Assembly: GCA_035048495.1 (NCBI GenBank)
Contig: CM068542.1
Coordinates: 39,523,109 to 39,587,108 of the forward strand
Source of the DNA: Euptelea pleiosperma
Taxonomy: Eukaryota; Streptophyta; Magnoliopsida; Ranunculales; Eupteleaceae
DNA length: 64,000 nucleotides
Direction: 5' to 3'
Every line of letters starts with the position of its first letter. The stretch's first letter is position 1. Made by a program: the position numbers and the translations under genes. The notes beneath the pieces were generated by a model. That model was not told the origin of the DNA. It made no database searches and worked only from the letters and a program-made list of their open reading frames with translations. Below are positions 1-10,941 of this stretch, piece after piece.

Positions 1-780
1 TGGACTGGCCGCCTCAATAGTGAACCAAGAACTAGTCTCAAACAGGCATGGGGTGAACATTGACCTGGAATTTCAATGGCTGATGAAAGGGGAAGGAGAA
101 AATCACCGTAATCTGATCCACAAAAAAAAATACAACAATCTAATTTGGCCAAAGCATAAAACATGTTTATTCTTCTTAGACATAGTTTTCAGATTCAAGT
201 CAGTGTTCGAGTGTTAGTGATTTGGTTTCTTTTTCATTGTTCTTGGTGTCTTTTGTCTCTTCCTTGTATCTTTGAGATCTTGATCTCCCCTTTTAATCCA
301 TCCTTAGACTTGTCAAAAAAAAAACTTTCAATCATTGAAATTGTTCCACTCAAAATAACTGAATCCGTTCCACATGGGGTAGTTAAACTGTTTAAATCGG
401 CTCATTTTTATATAAGAAGTAAATAATTTACTTGTTAAGCCACCGGAACTTGTCTTTTTTGACAGGCTCTCAGAACTTGTCTTCTTGGCCGTAGATTTGG
501 AGAACCCAATGTTGGTGATAGCGTTGAGCTAGCATTCACTTTTTGCCATAGCAAACCACCATTGGATTCTCTGAATCCAAGAGAAGATAAGTCCGAGGAG
601 CTTGTTCCTAAATTTATTTATAAAACTACACAATTTGCCTCTAATAACCTAGCTTTTAAAAATATTTATTTGATATTCTAGTTAAAGTTAGATTTTTCTT
701 ATTCCAAAAACATTAAATTTGATTTCTATTTCACAATAAAAGTGCAAAATAAATACATTCATATTGTTGAATTTCTATTG
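1..780. other. Non-genic, no recognisable feature
   Basis: AT-rich sequence with stops in all frames. The short open frames near the left edge have no recognisable domain. It lies just before the RNase H-like fragment and may be degraded retroelement sequence, but I see no diagnostic motif. Confidence 0.5.
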
Positions 781-1221
781 CATGATCACTCTAGCAATTG
801 CATTCTCACAGGTGGTACATCTGCTCGATCTCAATCAGCAGAAGAAGCAGAAATGCGAGCTCTAAACTAGAGCCTTCAGTTGGTGGCCCAATTCTATCGA
901 CAAGGCTTTTTGGTGGAATTGGACGCACAAACTGTAGTGTCAACTCTTCAGTCGAAGTCACTTGTGGCTCATAGCTCATCTATTGCATATGGTGCCGACA
1001 TTTCAGGAATGTTGGATAGCTTTTCTTCTATTTCCTTTGGTAACATTTCCCAGTCTGAAAACTTAGCTGCTCATACTATAGTTGGGCGAGCTTCACATTT
1101 TGTCAATCCTGTTATGTGGACTTTTGATTTACCCCAATGGTTGATTCAAATTATTTGTAAGGAACAACCATTGGATACTGGCTCATGGTCAGGTTCCCTT
1201 TTTTGGGTCTTGGTTGTGTAG
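781..1221 (+). pseudogene. RNase H-like domain fragment (LINE/RVT_3 type), broken
   Basis: A single frame reads DHSSNCILTGGTSARSQSAE, then EAEMRALN and a stop (TAG 868-870). It continues in the same frame with VELDAQTVVSTLQS, SSISFGNISQSENLAAHTIVGRASHFV and DLPQWL. The spacing of AEEAEMRAL (catalytic Glu helix), ELDAQTVV (catalytic Asp) and SENLAAHTI matches the plant reverse-transcriptase-like RNase H family found at the C-terminus of L1-type LINEs and in domesticated 'putative ribonuclease H' genes. The internal stop and the absence of reverse transcriptase upstream point to a dead fragment. A low-expressed domesticated exon cannot be excluded. Confidence 0.7.
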
Positions 1222-1930
1222 CTCTTCTTTTTTCTTTTATATATAATATCCTGATTACAAAAAATAAAAAAAATGTTGAAAATCAACCTTTAATGAACCA
1301 ACAAAAATAGAAAGAACTGAAAAGATCAATTCACCGGGGCACAACACTTCCACATAGTTATGCATTGCGCCTACATCAAGAGATGAGAAGAGCTTTTTCA
1401 CTATTTCTAAAGAATTAAAGTTACAATAATTTCCTCAATTTTTCAATGTACAAGTTAAACCCCAACGCCCCTTTGAAGAATATATATAATCTCTGGTACA
1501 ATTAAATATAAAACGCAAAACACCTAACACAACACGTATATTGATAAATGTTATAAATACAAAGATTAACCACTGTTTTCTAGGAAGACCAACTAGCAGT
1601 CGTTTAGTGACTTCAGCAAATTTGGCCGTGGCAAGCCTCTAGAAAAGCACCTGCATCTCATCCAATTATAGTATTCACTATTCATTACTGCTGAATGGTA
1701 ATCCAAACACACCTTGCACATCGACTGCATAGCCTCGTATAGCAACATGAGCTAACAATGGGACAAGTTAATCAACGACACCTTTCAACCTCGATGAGGC
1801 TCCAAAACTCTTATCAACATCAACTGGCTTTCAACTCAAATAATAAGTGGACCAGAATGAAATTTCTGAAAGCCCCATCCAAAACAGCACTCTACTCAGC
1901 TTCGTCGAAGCTGATATCACCAAATTAAAG
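1222..1930. other. Non-genic
   Basis: No coding signal on either strand; poly(A) runs and AT-rich sequence only. Confidence 0.5.
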
Positions 1931-1959
1931 ACCACTTTGATTAGCTTTGTTGGGGCAGC

Positions 1960-2210
1960 CGTCTCTGGCCCCAGCCCACTAACCACGTGGATGTTTAGCC
2001 CACCCCTTGTTGGATATACAAACCAAAAATTAACCTGATTGGTTATCTCTAGCCATTGGATTCAAGCATGTTTTTGGATACTTAATCTAATGGTTAGAAA
2101 TCATTAATTAACCTGACTTTAATGTTGTTTATCCACCAATAGGTGGGCTGAACATCAACACAGTACTTAGGCCCAAAAGAATTATCTATGTAGGGCGACA
2201 AGAGTCCTTT
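1960..2210. repeat. Diverged foldback MITE
   Basis: The left arm (GTGGATGTTTAGCCCACC, about 1989-2006) pairs with the right arm around 2128-2170 (CCACCAATAGGTGGGCTGAA). Between them are sequences like the interior of the foldback elements at 42.7 and 46.6 kb. Diverged copy without clear target duplication. Confidence 0.5.
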
Positions 2211-2767
2211 GCATGGACTGCAATGTGACTGCAGGCATCCTCTACATCTAAATTTTTTTTCGTAGCTTTTGATTATCATGAATAGTTGTTAAATAAGATT
2301 TTCTACTAAGAAAGTTAAAATTTTTAATTAATACCATATATATTAATACATTAAATATAAAAAGCCTCATATAGAGTTTTCGCCTTAGGCCTCAACTCAT
2401 CGATTCGGCCATGTGTTGGGTCATCCTAGTCCTACTAGGCAGTAACTGGCCGAACCATTGTAATGCAATCTACGAGCTTATATGAAGTTGCAAACCAGTA
2501 ACAAGAAGAGTACATCAAAACATGAAATGGTTTGAGTCAGAAATTTACCAAGTTGGATGATTTGGGTTTGGTTTCTATAATTCCCTGAATTGAGAGAATT
2601 GCTCCCAATTGCAAAAGTCACTGATTCAAGCTCTAATGGAAACCACCACTGTGATGTGAATTATAAAAACAAAACAAAAAAATGCAAAAGAAAAATCATC
2701 GATGCCACTGACTATGAGAAAAGTACAAGGATTTGGACATTATTAGTACAAGTTAATTGGATTGGTA

Positions 2768-3012
2768 ATGCCCTCAGATCTCATAGCTATTGTGATTCAT
2801 CGATGGTATAAGCAAATGGTTTTCATTAAGAGCCTTCCCCCATCCTCATTAAATAATAATAACAACAAAACATATAGAAAGAAAGAGAGAAAGAAAGAGA
2901 GAGATCATGAATCATGATGATGACCATGATGGTGGTAATGGGGCAAGGCTCATAATGAAAACCTATGCAACCTCTCCAGAAAACAAGTTTTCCATCATCG
3001 GGCAAATGTAGG
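2768..3012. repeat. Tandem duplication, unit A
   Basis: Starts CCTCAGATCTCATAGC and ends with GTTTTCCATCATCGGGCAA. The same order of blocks recurs at 3418-3655. The unit also contains an internal inverted relation (CATTAAGAGCCTT against AAGGCTCATAATG). GA-rich microsatellite sequence lies at about 2876-2904. Confidence 0.6.
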
Positions 3013-3204
3013 GAAACAGTTTATTAAGAGAGTAATTACTAGGTTGCAAGAAACCAAAAGAAAGCAAGTTCATTCACTGAGGAGGAAAGCAGGTGAACCT
3101 ATGAGAAAAAACAGAAACGTGACTAATACAAAAAAAAGCCAATTTTTTTTTATAGTGTTCCTTCTCCAGTGTCAAGTGTCAACTGGTCGGGTTCAGGTGG
3201 GTAG

Positions 3205-3392
3205 ATATACATCCAGACCCAACAAGTTCGAAGTCTCGGCCGATCCCGTTCTGGATCGGAGCCCACCGATCCGATCCAAAACTGGATCATCTCGCCCCGA
3301 GATCACTGATTCCCAAAGAAGCTGCACTCTATCTCGTGCGAGATGCGCCGATCCCGTTCTGGATCGGACCGATCCAGCTTCCGACACTCACT
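3205..3392. mobile_element. GGATCGG-rich MITE-like repeat
   Basis: Begins near GTTCGAAGTCTCGG and contains repeated TTCTGGATCGGA and CCCGAGATCACTGATT blocks. Related sequences occur at 16597-16795 and 57210-57410. It sits between the two halves of the 2768-3655 duplication. Confidence 0.55.
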
Positions 3393-3417
3393 GAGTCATA
3401 TGATATTTCATTTTTTT

Positions 3418-3531
3418 TGCCCTCAGATCTCATAGCTTTCTATATTCATCGACGGTTGAAGCAAATGGGTTTCATTAAGAGCCTTTAAACATCTCAGTAA
3501 AGATGAAGATGGTGATAGTGGTGACGACGAC

Positions 3532-3562
<31 letters not shown>

Positions 3563-3655
3563 GTGGTGGTGATGATGATGATGATTTAAAGGCTCTTAAT
3601 GAAAATCCATGCAACCGCTCCTCTAAATGAGTTTTCCATCATCGGGCAATGTAGG
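3418..3655. repeat. Tandem duplication, unit B
   Basis: Second copy of the 2768-3012 block (CCTCAGATCTCATAGC ... GTTTTCCATCATCGGGCAA). Its centre has been remodelled by expansion of a GAC/GAT/GGT trinucleotide tract. Confidence 0.6.
3524..3583. repeat. GAC/GAT/GGT trinucleotide microsatellite
   Basis: About 20 uninterrupted trinucleotides (GAC, then GAT, then GGT, then GAT). It creates a spurious poly-serine open frame on the minus strand. Confidence 0.9.
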
Positions 3656-3991
3656 GGCGCCGGGTACTAAAAAAAAGGGAACCCATATGGCGCATGTTAG
3701 ACGAAGACAGCGATAAATATAAATCTAAATAAAACAATTTAGATCCATTAAGATGGAAGAAACTTGATTTACTAGAAAACAGAGAGTAGCTGAAGAAGAA
3801 ACGAGGAAACAAAAAACTTACAGAGCGGCTAAAGCGAAGGCAACAGAGAAGCGAAAGACCAAAGCTGCTAACCCTAGGGTACCAAACAAGCTGAAGGGTC
3901 CTATTTAAGATAGGGCTCTACTACGGTATTACCACAATATCCTCGATTTTAACCGAAATACCTAAAATGCTCTCGCTCGTTGGTTTGGAAC

Positions 3992-4333
3992 AAGGTTTAA
4001 AGGAGGCCGTTTTAACGGGTAAACGGACTGGGGCGTTACCGTTTAAACGGCCGTTAAAACGGATTGGAACAGCCAGGGGCAAAAATGGAAAAAAGGGAAA
4101 AAACGGAATTAAACGGGTTTTAACAGAAAAAATGGCGCTGAAATTCAAATTTTGAAATTTAAAAATAAAAAAAAAAACGGAATTTAACGAATTTTAACGG
4201 ATTTAATGGCCATTTTTTCACAAAATTTTTCAGAATTAAACGGCTGTTTAAACTGTTTTAACCGAAACGGGCTTGGGGCTTTACCATTTAAACGGCCATT
4301 AAAACCGTTTAAATGGCTGTTTTTAAAACCATG
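3992..4333. mobile_element. Mutator-like MITE, GTTTAAACGG-core subfamily
   Basis: The element starts AAGGTTTAAAGGAGGCCGTT and ends TTTTTAAAACCATG. It is filled with short palindromic words such as CCGTTTAAACGG. Flanking 9-mers GTTTGGAAC (3983-3991) and GTTGGGAAC (4334-4342) match 8/9, the duplication size expected for Mutator-superfamily insertion. No transposase, so non-autonomous. Other copies are at 11313-11624 and 18980-19368. Confidence 0.75.
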
Positions 4334-4972
4334 GTTGGGAACTTTGGAGATAGCATGTGATGTGGTTGTGGATCTCTATTTGGGCTGCCACTTGGGCGGG
4401 TTAAACCCGACTTCGGGTTGGGTAAGTTGGATTGGCATCTTCAGTACTCGGGCTTGGGTTCGGGCCTTGTTTTCAAAACCCTGTCAAAATTGGGGTTGGA
4501 CTCAAGTTGAAGCTCCGGACAACCCGACACCATTGCGTGCACCGTATGATTTCCATTCTTTCACCCATAGTGCTTGTTTACATTTATGTAGCATCTCATT
4601 TGGTTGGGTTCATGTTAGGTACCAATATATTTGAGACCCGACAATATTAAAGGTCGGGTCTAAAAGTTCGACCCAGGTCAAGTAGGTAATCATAAAAGAC
4701 TTGCATATTAATGCACTCAGAACTGGCCCAACTATTAATAGGGTCTAGAAGGATAGGCTCAAATTCGACTAGTAGAGTCTGTGAAGTAGTCGGGTAATTG
4801 GGTGCCCATTGACACCCTAAAGGTGCCCTAGTCCAGTTTGGTCATGGATAAACTAGTTTGACAAGAATCCACTTCCTACGAAGTTGAGTTGATCTGGGAA
4901 CAGTGCAAAATGAAAAAAAAAATGGTTCAGCAAGAATCCAACTCTTAACAAAGAGATGAACTTAGGGGTGTT

Positions 4973-5328
4973 AATAGACCACTGGTCCGATGGGTTTTAG
5001 GCCCAACGGGCAAGGCCTAGATTAATTTTAATGTCAGCTTGAAAACTGGCTGGGCTTGGGTTTAGCTTATTACGAAAATTACATTATGCCTGTCCCAAAT
5101 CTACTGCCCGGTCCATTCGCATGGGATTAAAGCCTGCTTCATAAATGGGCTGGGCTTTGGCTTTGGCTTAGGTTTTAACCAAAATTACATTAGGCCTGTA
5201 CCAAATCTATTGCCCGATTCTTTACGTATATAATTGGTCCAGCGGCCCAAAATATTAGACCATGATGGGCTGGGACAGGCATGGGCAGAGCTTGGACTGG
5301 CACAAACCTGGCCCCATTACTACCCCTA
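4973..5328. mobile_element. hAT-type MITE
   Basis: Ends TAGGGGTGTTAAT and ATTACTACCCCTA are inverted and resemble the hAT end TAGGGGTGTCAA. Flanks GATGAACT and GCTGAACA agree at 6/8, fitting an 8-bp hAT target duplication. The interior is rich in GGGCTTGGG / GGCCCA words. A related truncated copy lies in the WAT1-like gene's intron 6 near 9855. Confidence 0.65.
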
Positions 5329-5589
5329 GCTGAACATCACTAGATCTAATTGAACAGACATTCCTTCACATCCAAACGCCCCCACTGTTTGGGCTTTTAG
5401 GATAACTAGTGAAATAACACAAGTCGATAGTGTGTGTGTACGTGTATTTGGACTTAAAAGACATTTCATATCGTTTTACTTTTTTTATGCACCTAAATTT
5501 ATAAACATTTATTTCCTTAATTATGGATGGCTTAAAATATGCCACTACCATCATATTAAATTTTTTATCTGTGTATTGGTTTTCATGTA

Positions 5590-5830
5590 TTTATCCTCCA
5601 CCGGAGAACCAAAGTTTGATCCACCGGCCCCCAAATTTGTCAAGTGATTCACTCTTTTGTGCCCACTGATTCCATGAACGTTTGGCCCCCATCTTGGTGG
5701 TCCTACACGCAAAAAATCGGAGTGATTGTTGACTTCTAGCAGTTGGATTTGAACATTTTTCATCATGGGCTTGAAAATCATTCATGGGCCTGTTCATGAA
5801 GCCACAATGAAAATTGCTCGAATCCAACTA
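5590..5830. repeat. Half-foldback repeat remnant
   Basis: Contains CCCAAATTTGTCAAGTGATT, GTTTGGCCCCCATC and a TTGGTGGTCCTACA block like the arm and interior of the foldback family. The matching second arm is missing. No gene. Confidence 0.4.
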
Positions 5831-5866
5831 GGTACCCCAGGGGTGGGGCAAATGTTCATTGAAATA

Positions 5867-6625
5867 GGGTGGCGATATTTGCACATACCTTTTTTTGAGT
5901 GACACCCGCATCTTATTTGCACATACCCAAAGTTGTGAGGAAAAAAAAAGAAAAAAGAAAAAAATCGAACGAAGAAGAACTCACCACCACCGTCCTTTTC
6001 TTCTTCACCACCACTACACCACCACCACTCCCTCCCTCCCTCCTTCTCTCTTTTACTTAGTGGTGGGCGGCAGGCCTCCTCCTCTTCTTCTCTGGGCAGC
6101 CTCCTCTTCTTCTTCTTTGGGCGACTTTTCTTCTTCCTCCTCCTATTCTCTGTGTGTGTGTGTGTGTCTCTCTCTCTCTCCCTCCATCTCCCTCTCCCTA
6201 TCTCTCCATAAAAAATAAAAAAAAAATTCGCCTCGTATCGGTAACGCAGGGTGAACATGGCTTTGGTCATATCGATAGCCCGCTGGTAATATGACTTTGG
6301 GGGAGAAAGAAATCTCTCCCTCCCTCCTCTTCCTTCTTTTCCTCTTCTTCTACTTCTCTCTCTCTCTCTCTCTCTTAGAGAAGAAGAGGATGCCGCTTTG
6401 AGAAGAAGTAGAAGAAGAAGAAGCCGCTTGGAGTAGAAGAAGAAGAGAAAGAAGGGGAGGCCGTCTGGAAAAGAGGAGGAGGTCTTCTTTTTCTCTCTCG
6501 GTGGTGGAGTTTTTCTATTTTTTTGTTTTGTTTTATTTATTTATTTATTTTGTTGTTGTAACTTATTTGCACACACCAAGAAGTGGGTGTCACTCAAAAA
6601 ACGGTGTGTGCAAATAACGCCACCC
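5867..6625. mobile_element. hAT-type non-autonomous element with microsatellite core
   Basis: Terminal inverted repeats of about 60 bp start GGGTGGCG and end CGCCACCC, and contain TTTTTTGAGTGACACCC on the left and GGGTGTCACTCAAAAAAC on the right. A perfect 8-bp duplication TTGAAATA flanks it (5859-5866 and 6626-6633), typical of hAT. The interior is purine/pyrimidine-asymmetric (CT, CTT, GAA tracts) and produces long but meaningless open frames on both strands. Confidence 0.85.
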
Positions 6626-6870
6626 TTGAAATATTTCGAACAACACGGTTAGTTAAAAATAGGTCTTTAAGATTATTAAACGGGAAATAGCTAACTAGGA
6701 ACCCAACGCAACTGATTCCACTCTAGAAAATTTTCGTAGAAGTCAGTATTGAAAGTGCAAATGTTTCCCAGAGTCCCACTAACATGGATTCTGCTACATT
6801 GAATCGCTCCTACGGACAAGAAATCCAAGCGAACCATTAATAGCCGTACGACAACTCCATAAAGATCTCC

Positions 6871-6935
6871 ACGCACGTGTCTGTTAACGATACACGTGCG
6901 TTTACCAGACGTAAGAGGTGACGTCACTGACGTGG
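6871..6935 (+). promoter_or_regulatory. G-box pair and TGACG motifs upstream of WAT1-like gene
   Basis: Two CACGTG G-boxes (6874-6879 and 6893-6898) sit inside a perfect 10-bp inverted repeat ACGCACGTGT / ACACGTGCGT. They are followed by a palindromic TGACGTCA (6919-6926) and TGACGTGG (6928-6935). CACGTG and TGACG cores are known binding sites of plant bHLH/bZIP and TGA-type bZIP factors. The cluster lies about 650-710 bp upstream of the start codon at 7584, so a role in its regulation is an inference. Confidence 0.5.
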
Positions 6936-6960
6936 CGAATTAGCAAAAACTCAGGGAGAC

Positions 6961-7367
6961 GAGTAAAACTTGTGTCACAAGATGTTGTGACTGAACACGG
7001 TCATAGTACTCAATATGAGCCACGTGGTATACTATTAGAGAACGATGACTGTATGGATGTTTGGGCAGTCCCTCGGTGGACCAGTACGCAAAAAATCAGC
7101 TTGATTAGTGATTTCTAACTGATTCTATTGAAGTTATTTTCACGGGTTGATTTTAACGGTAGGAATTTGAGCATTATTGAGCGTTATTTGGGTGCAAAAA
7201 TCCAAAGGTGTTAAATCACTAATCGGGCTGATCTTTTGGTTTGTAGGTCCACCCAGGGACTGGTCAAACATCCATACGGTCAAAGACCGCTGATCGTGTG
7301 CCACGTGTCTCGTATTGAGTGCTGTGACCGTGTTCCGTCACAACATCTTGTGACACAAGTTTTACTC
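6961..7367. mobile_element. Foldback MITE just upstream of WAT1-like gene
   Basis: The ends are a perfect 31-bp inverted repeat (6961-6991 and 7337-7367), beginning GAGTAAAACTTGTGTCAC. Beyond that the arms still pair through most of the element, which would fold into a near full-length hairpin. Each arm carries a CACGTG (7021-7026, 7302-7307). GAGACG occurs at both outer borders, a possible short target duplication. The right end is 216 bp from the ATG at 7584. Related copies are at 47-49 kb and 58.8-59.6 kb. Confidence 0.8.
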
Positions 7368-7440
7368 GAGACGAGACCTAAACGCCTGTCAGGTTGTCAC
7401 CTCGCTACTCAACCCTCTCATAGCTGAAGAACCTTCTGGG

Positions 7441-7550
7441 TTCTCTCTCTCTCTCTCTGGTTTAAGAATAGATCTCAGGCCTTCGTTCTGTTTCAACTTT
7501 CAACTAAAACAGCGAGACAGCGAGATCTCTGTCTCTCTCTCTCTCTAAAA
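7441..7550 (+). promoter_or_regulatory. CT-rich probable 5' leader of WAT1-like gene
   Basis: Two TC-repeat tracts (about 7443-7459 and 7528-7547) directly precede the ATG at 7584. Pyrimidine-rich tracts are common in plant core promoters and 5'UTRs. No convincing TATA box was seen, so the transcription start is not placed. Confidence 0.4.
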
Positions 7551-7583
7551 CACATACACACACTAGTAAGAGATTAAGTTTGC

Positions 7584-10500
7584 ATGGCTCGTAACCTCTG
7601 TAACATTCTTCATGGGTTGAAGCCTGCGATGTTGATGGTGGTGGTTCAGACCGTGTTTGCTGGAGTAAATGTGTTCTATAAGTTGGCATCCAACGATGGG
7701 ATGAGCATCAGGGTTTTGGTCGCTTACCGATACTTATTTGCTACGGCGTTCTTGGCTCCTATTGCTTTCTTCTTAGAAAGGTTTTTCTTTTTCCATTTTT
7801 CGTATTTAATCACGATAAATTAAAACTAAGAGGATTTGATGAACTAGGTTACCATATCATCTGTCCTTTTCAATCCGGGTCATCGAATCTTAGGTGGGTC
7901 TTTGATTTTCTTTTTCGAGAACATTTCATAAAATGAAGAAGATCAATGGGTTTTTATTTCGTTGCTGGGATCCCATGGTTTGTCTCATATATTTTTATGT
8001 TGTCTGCATCTGGGTTTGTTTTGTTGCATGTCTGCTTTTATTGTCTCTCAGGTTTTGTTTTAATAAAGAACAATTAAAAAAAAGAAGAAGAAAGAAACTC
8101 AACCTCCCCGCCATATCTCCATAAATTTACTGTTCTTGATTTGTTTGCAGGAAAAGCAGGCCAAAGTTGACATGGACGGTTGTTTTCCAAGCATTTCTAT
8201 GTGGGTTATTTGGGTAAGTGAGGAATAATATGGAAATGGGTATCATCAGATCAGTTAGATCTTCTTGGACCGGGCCTACAGTGATTTTCAAAAATGAGTC
8301 TCAGAGATTTCTGGACTTTTTTTTAGGTTTTTTAAGGAAACATGGTTCCAATGTTCCATGCATGTAGTATTCATCAAAGAGTACTTAAATATACAGCGCT
8401 GTACATAGCGGATAGCGCTGCCATTTTTAGCTTCCTCTTCAAACCTTTTCGTTCTCTCTTCTGGGTCCTGTAAAAAACGCAACACGTGGACAGGCCAAAA
8501 GTCATCCCGATTGGCTATATCTAACGTACCGTTGGATTTGATCATTTTCCATGGGTTGATTTTTAACCGTGGGATTCGGGTATTATATATTTGGGGTAAA
8601 CAAGGAATAGGAATCAACAATTGGGATGATGTTGCCCAACATCTATTCCATCAGTGGCCTCAAAAAGATTGGCACGTCGCGGGTTTTACCCGACCCACAA
8701 TGCCACAACGAGAGATAGACCCATTTTAAAAAAAAAAAAAAAAAAAAAAACACCAAATTTTAATGCTTGTTTTTGTTACTAATAATATTGTTTTACTTTT
8801 ATTGAATTAGGGGGGCCTTGGTTCAGAATTTTTACTTGGCGAGCTTGACTCTAACGTCTGCAACGTTTGCTTCGGCCATGATGAACCTCATTCCAGCTAT
8901 TACGTTCATCATGGCTATTGCTTTTAGGTAGATTCGATCTATTGTGAGGAATTCATTTTTTTTATTTTCTGTTGTTTTTTCTAGATCTTATGTTTAAGAA
9001 GAAGGAGAAAGATCAAGCAGACAGCAACTTCTCTGTGTATCTCAGGTTGGAGAGGTTGGCAGTCCAAACAGTGACCGGGAAAGCTAAGATACTAGGCACG
9101 CTACTCGGCATTGGTGGTTCAATGCTCCTCACTTTCTACAAAGGCATGGTCATCAACATGTGGTCAACGAAGTTTGACATGCTGCACCATCGTGATCATC
9201 CAGGGAGCCACGTGACAGTATCACAGAATGAATCTGGTAATCGCGTACTGGGTTCATTACTGTCTTTAGGCTCCTGTTTGTCCTATGCAACCTGGTTGAT
9301 CATTCAGGTGACTTCACCACGAGATTTTCCCTAAAATGCCCGGAGTACCCTTTACTAATCACCATATCTCTTCTCTGTCCTTTTCCTTATAGACTAAGAT
9401 GAGTGAGAGGTATCCGTGTCATTACTCTAGTACGACCATGATGTGTGGGATGGGATCAATCCAGGCCGTTGTTTTCGCCCTCTGCATGGATAGGGACTTG
9501 GCGCAGTGGAAGTTGGGTTGGAATATAAGGCTTCTCACGGTAGCTTATTCGGTATGATCATCTAATTTCAGTGGGTCCCATCCAGGGCGTAATTGGATGA
9601 TTGCGATGTGTGTTTATCTCTTGATGGGGCTACGTGTGTTGTGTTGCAGGGAATCCTGGCATCAGGGCTGATCGTGACGTTGATTGCATGGTGTGTACAT
9701 TTAAGGGGTCCACTATACGTCTCAGTTTTTGGCCCTTTGACGCTTGTGCTCGTGGCATTGGCGGGGTCCATCCTCCTTGACGAGAAGCTGCATCTTGGAA
9801 GGTCCGGAAAAACGATCCTATATTCCTCAATTTTTACAATGTTATGGAACTTGGAAGTAGGGGTGTTAATGGTCCGATCTGGTCCGACGGACTTGGCATA
9901 AATAGGCCCACCGGATTGGGTTTGGGCCTGTTTTAAGGCCCACTCATATTTGATCAGACTTGGGCTCGGCTTTCTCATATTTGAAAGCCTGTCCCATTGT
10001 GCCTAGCTATTAGCCTATAATTAAGCTGTCTGGGGCCTATTTTAGGCCCACCACAGGATGGAACGGGCCTGGGCTTAGATATATTTTGGGCCGGACTTCG
10101 ACAGGGCTCACTCCAGGCTTAGCACCTTCTTGGGAAAATGGAATTCCTCTTAACGAAGAGGGTGCGCTTGTAATTTAGAACTGAAAACTTAAAAGATGAC
10201 AACTAATTAAAGTCCCGAATCTTAAATTTATCAAACAGCACCGAAAAGTTTGAGAGGGCAAAAATGGCATTTACAGGCTTCGAGATTTTAAATGGGACAT
10301 AGTTTAGTTAAAGGGACATTGCAGATCTAAAATGCCTAATTAGGAGAATTTCAAAATTACCTAAAATGTCGCTGCTGTTCAAGAAAAATATTGTATTTTC
10401 CTTCAAAAAAATAATAATATTGTGTGTTTAATTTTGCATGCAACAGCATATTAGGAACAGTGTTAATAGTGAGTGGGTTATACGTGGTACTGTGGGGGCA

Positions 10501-10657
10501 AGCAAAGGAGATGAAGAGGATGTCACAGTTGATGCCGTCGAAGAGCTCGATAGAATCGGAGGCGATAGAGGTTGTTATCACCTCCTCTGCTAATAATTAC
10601 GATAATAATACCACTGACGACCAAAATGCTGATCGATCCACCGGAAATCAGTATTAG
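7584..10657 (+). CDS. WAT1-related (nodulin MtN21-like / EamA) transporter
   Basis: Seven exons with GT-AG borders: 7584-7780, 8151-8213, 8811-8927, 9046-9307, 9393-9551, 9650-9801, 10447-10657. They join to 1161 nt, 386 aa plus stop, a normal length for the family. It is a multi-pass membrane protein with two EamA repeats (about residues 15-150 and 185-340). Family landmarks are GLKPAMLMVVVQTVFAGVNV at the N-terminus, ASAMMNLIPAITFIMA, GTLLGIGGSMLLTFYKG, GSLLSLGSCLSYATWLI, LRGPLYVSVFGPL and HLGSILGTVLIVSGLYVVLW. The Ser of HLGSIL is split by the last intron. The tail is hydrophilic. The founding member WAT1 is a tonoplast auxin exporter; other members move amino acids or unknown substrates, so substrate and membrane are not assignable here. 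The start is the first ATG of the exon, after a CT-rich leader. Intron 2 holds a foldback remnant, intron 6 a hAT-type remnant. No frameshift or stop was found. Confidence 0.95.
8480..8650. repeat. Foldback MITE remnant in intron 2 of WAT1-like gene
   Basis: Contains the family's central words (CATGGGTTGATTTTTAACCG, GATTGGCTATATCTAACG, ATTGGGATGATGTTG) but lacks the outer arms. It is followed by a poly(A) tract at about 8729-8750. Confidence 0.5.
9855..10135. mobile_element. hAT-type MITE remnant in intron 6 of WAT1-like gene
   Basis: The left end TAGGGGTGTTAATGGTCCG matches the element at 4973. The interior has the same GGGCCTG / TTTTAGGCCCA composition. The right terminal repeat is degraded, so the outer boundary is approximate. 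Confidence 0.5.
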
Positions 10658-10941
10658 TAATAACCCCGAAATGGGGACTTTCCATGGTTCGGAGATGAAC
10701 TTGGAATTGAAGGATTTCAATGCAGTGGATGAAAAAGTTGTTTAATTTCGTAGTAGCACTATTGTGAATGCATATAGCCTGTTCTCGATCATGGGTGGTT
10801 TTGTGTGACAAAATGGTGTTTTTTTTGTGTCTGATTCGGCGTTATTTAATTTAATTTTATTCTCTTTGTGTTTTAGAAGTCATGGAATGCTTTGTTTTTG
10901 TTATTGTTATAGATAAGTTATAGAGATTTGAAGTCTGAACC

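Noticed and set aside
3423..3614. Poly-serine open frame on the minus strand
   Set aside because: It is the translation of the trinucleotide microsatellite, with no conserved flanks.
4206..4634. 142-aa plus-strand frame
   Set aside because: Spans the end of a MITE and a second repeat; no recognisable domain.
5794..6270. 158-aa Arg/Glu-rich minus-strand frame and the opposite 107-aa frame
   Set aside because: Both fall within the CT/GA-rich core of a hAT-type element; length is a product of low complexity.
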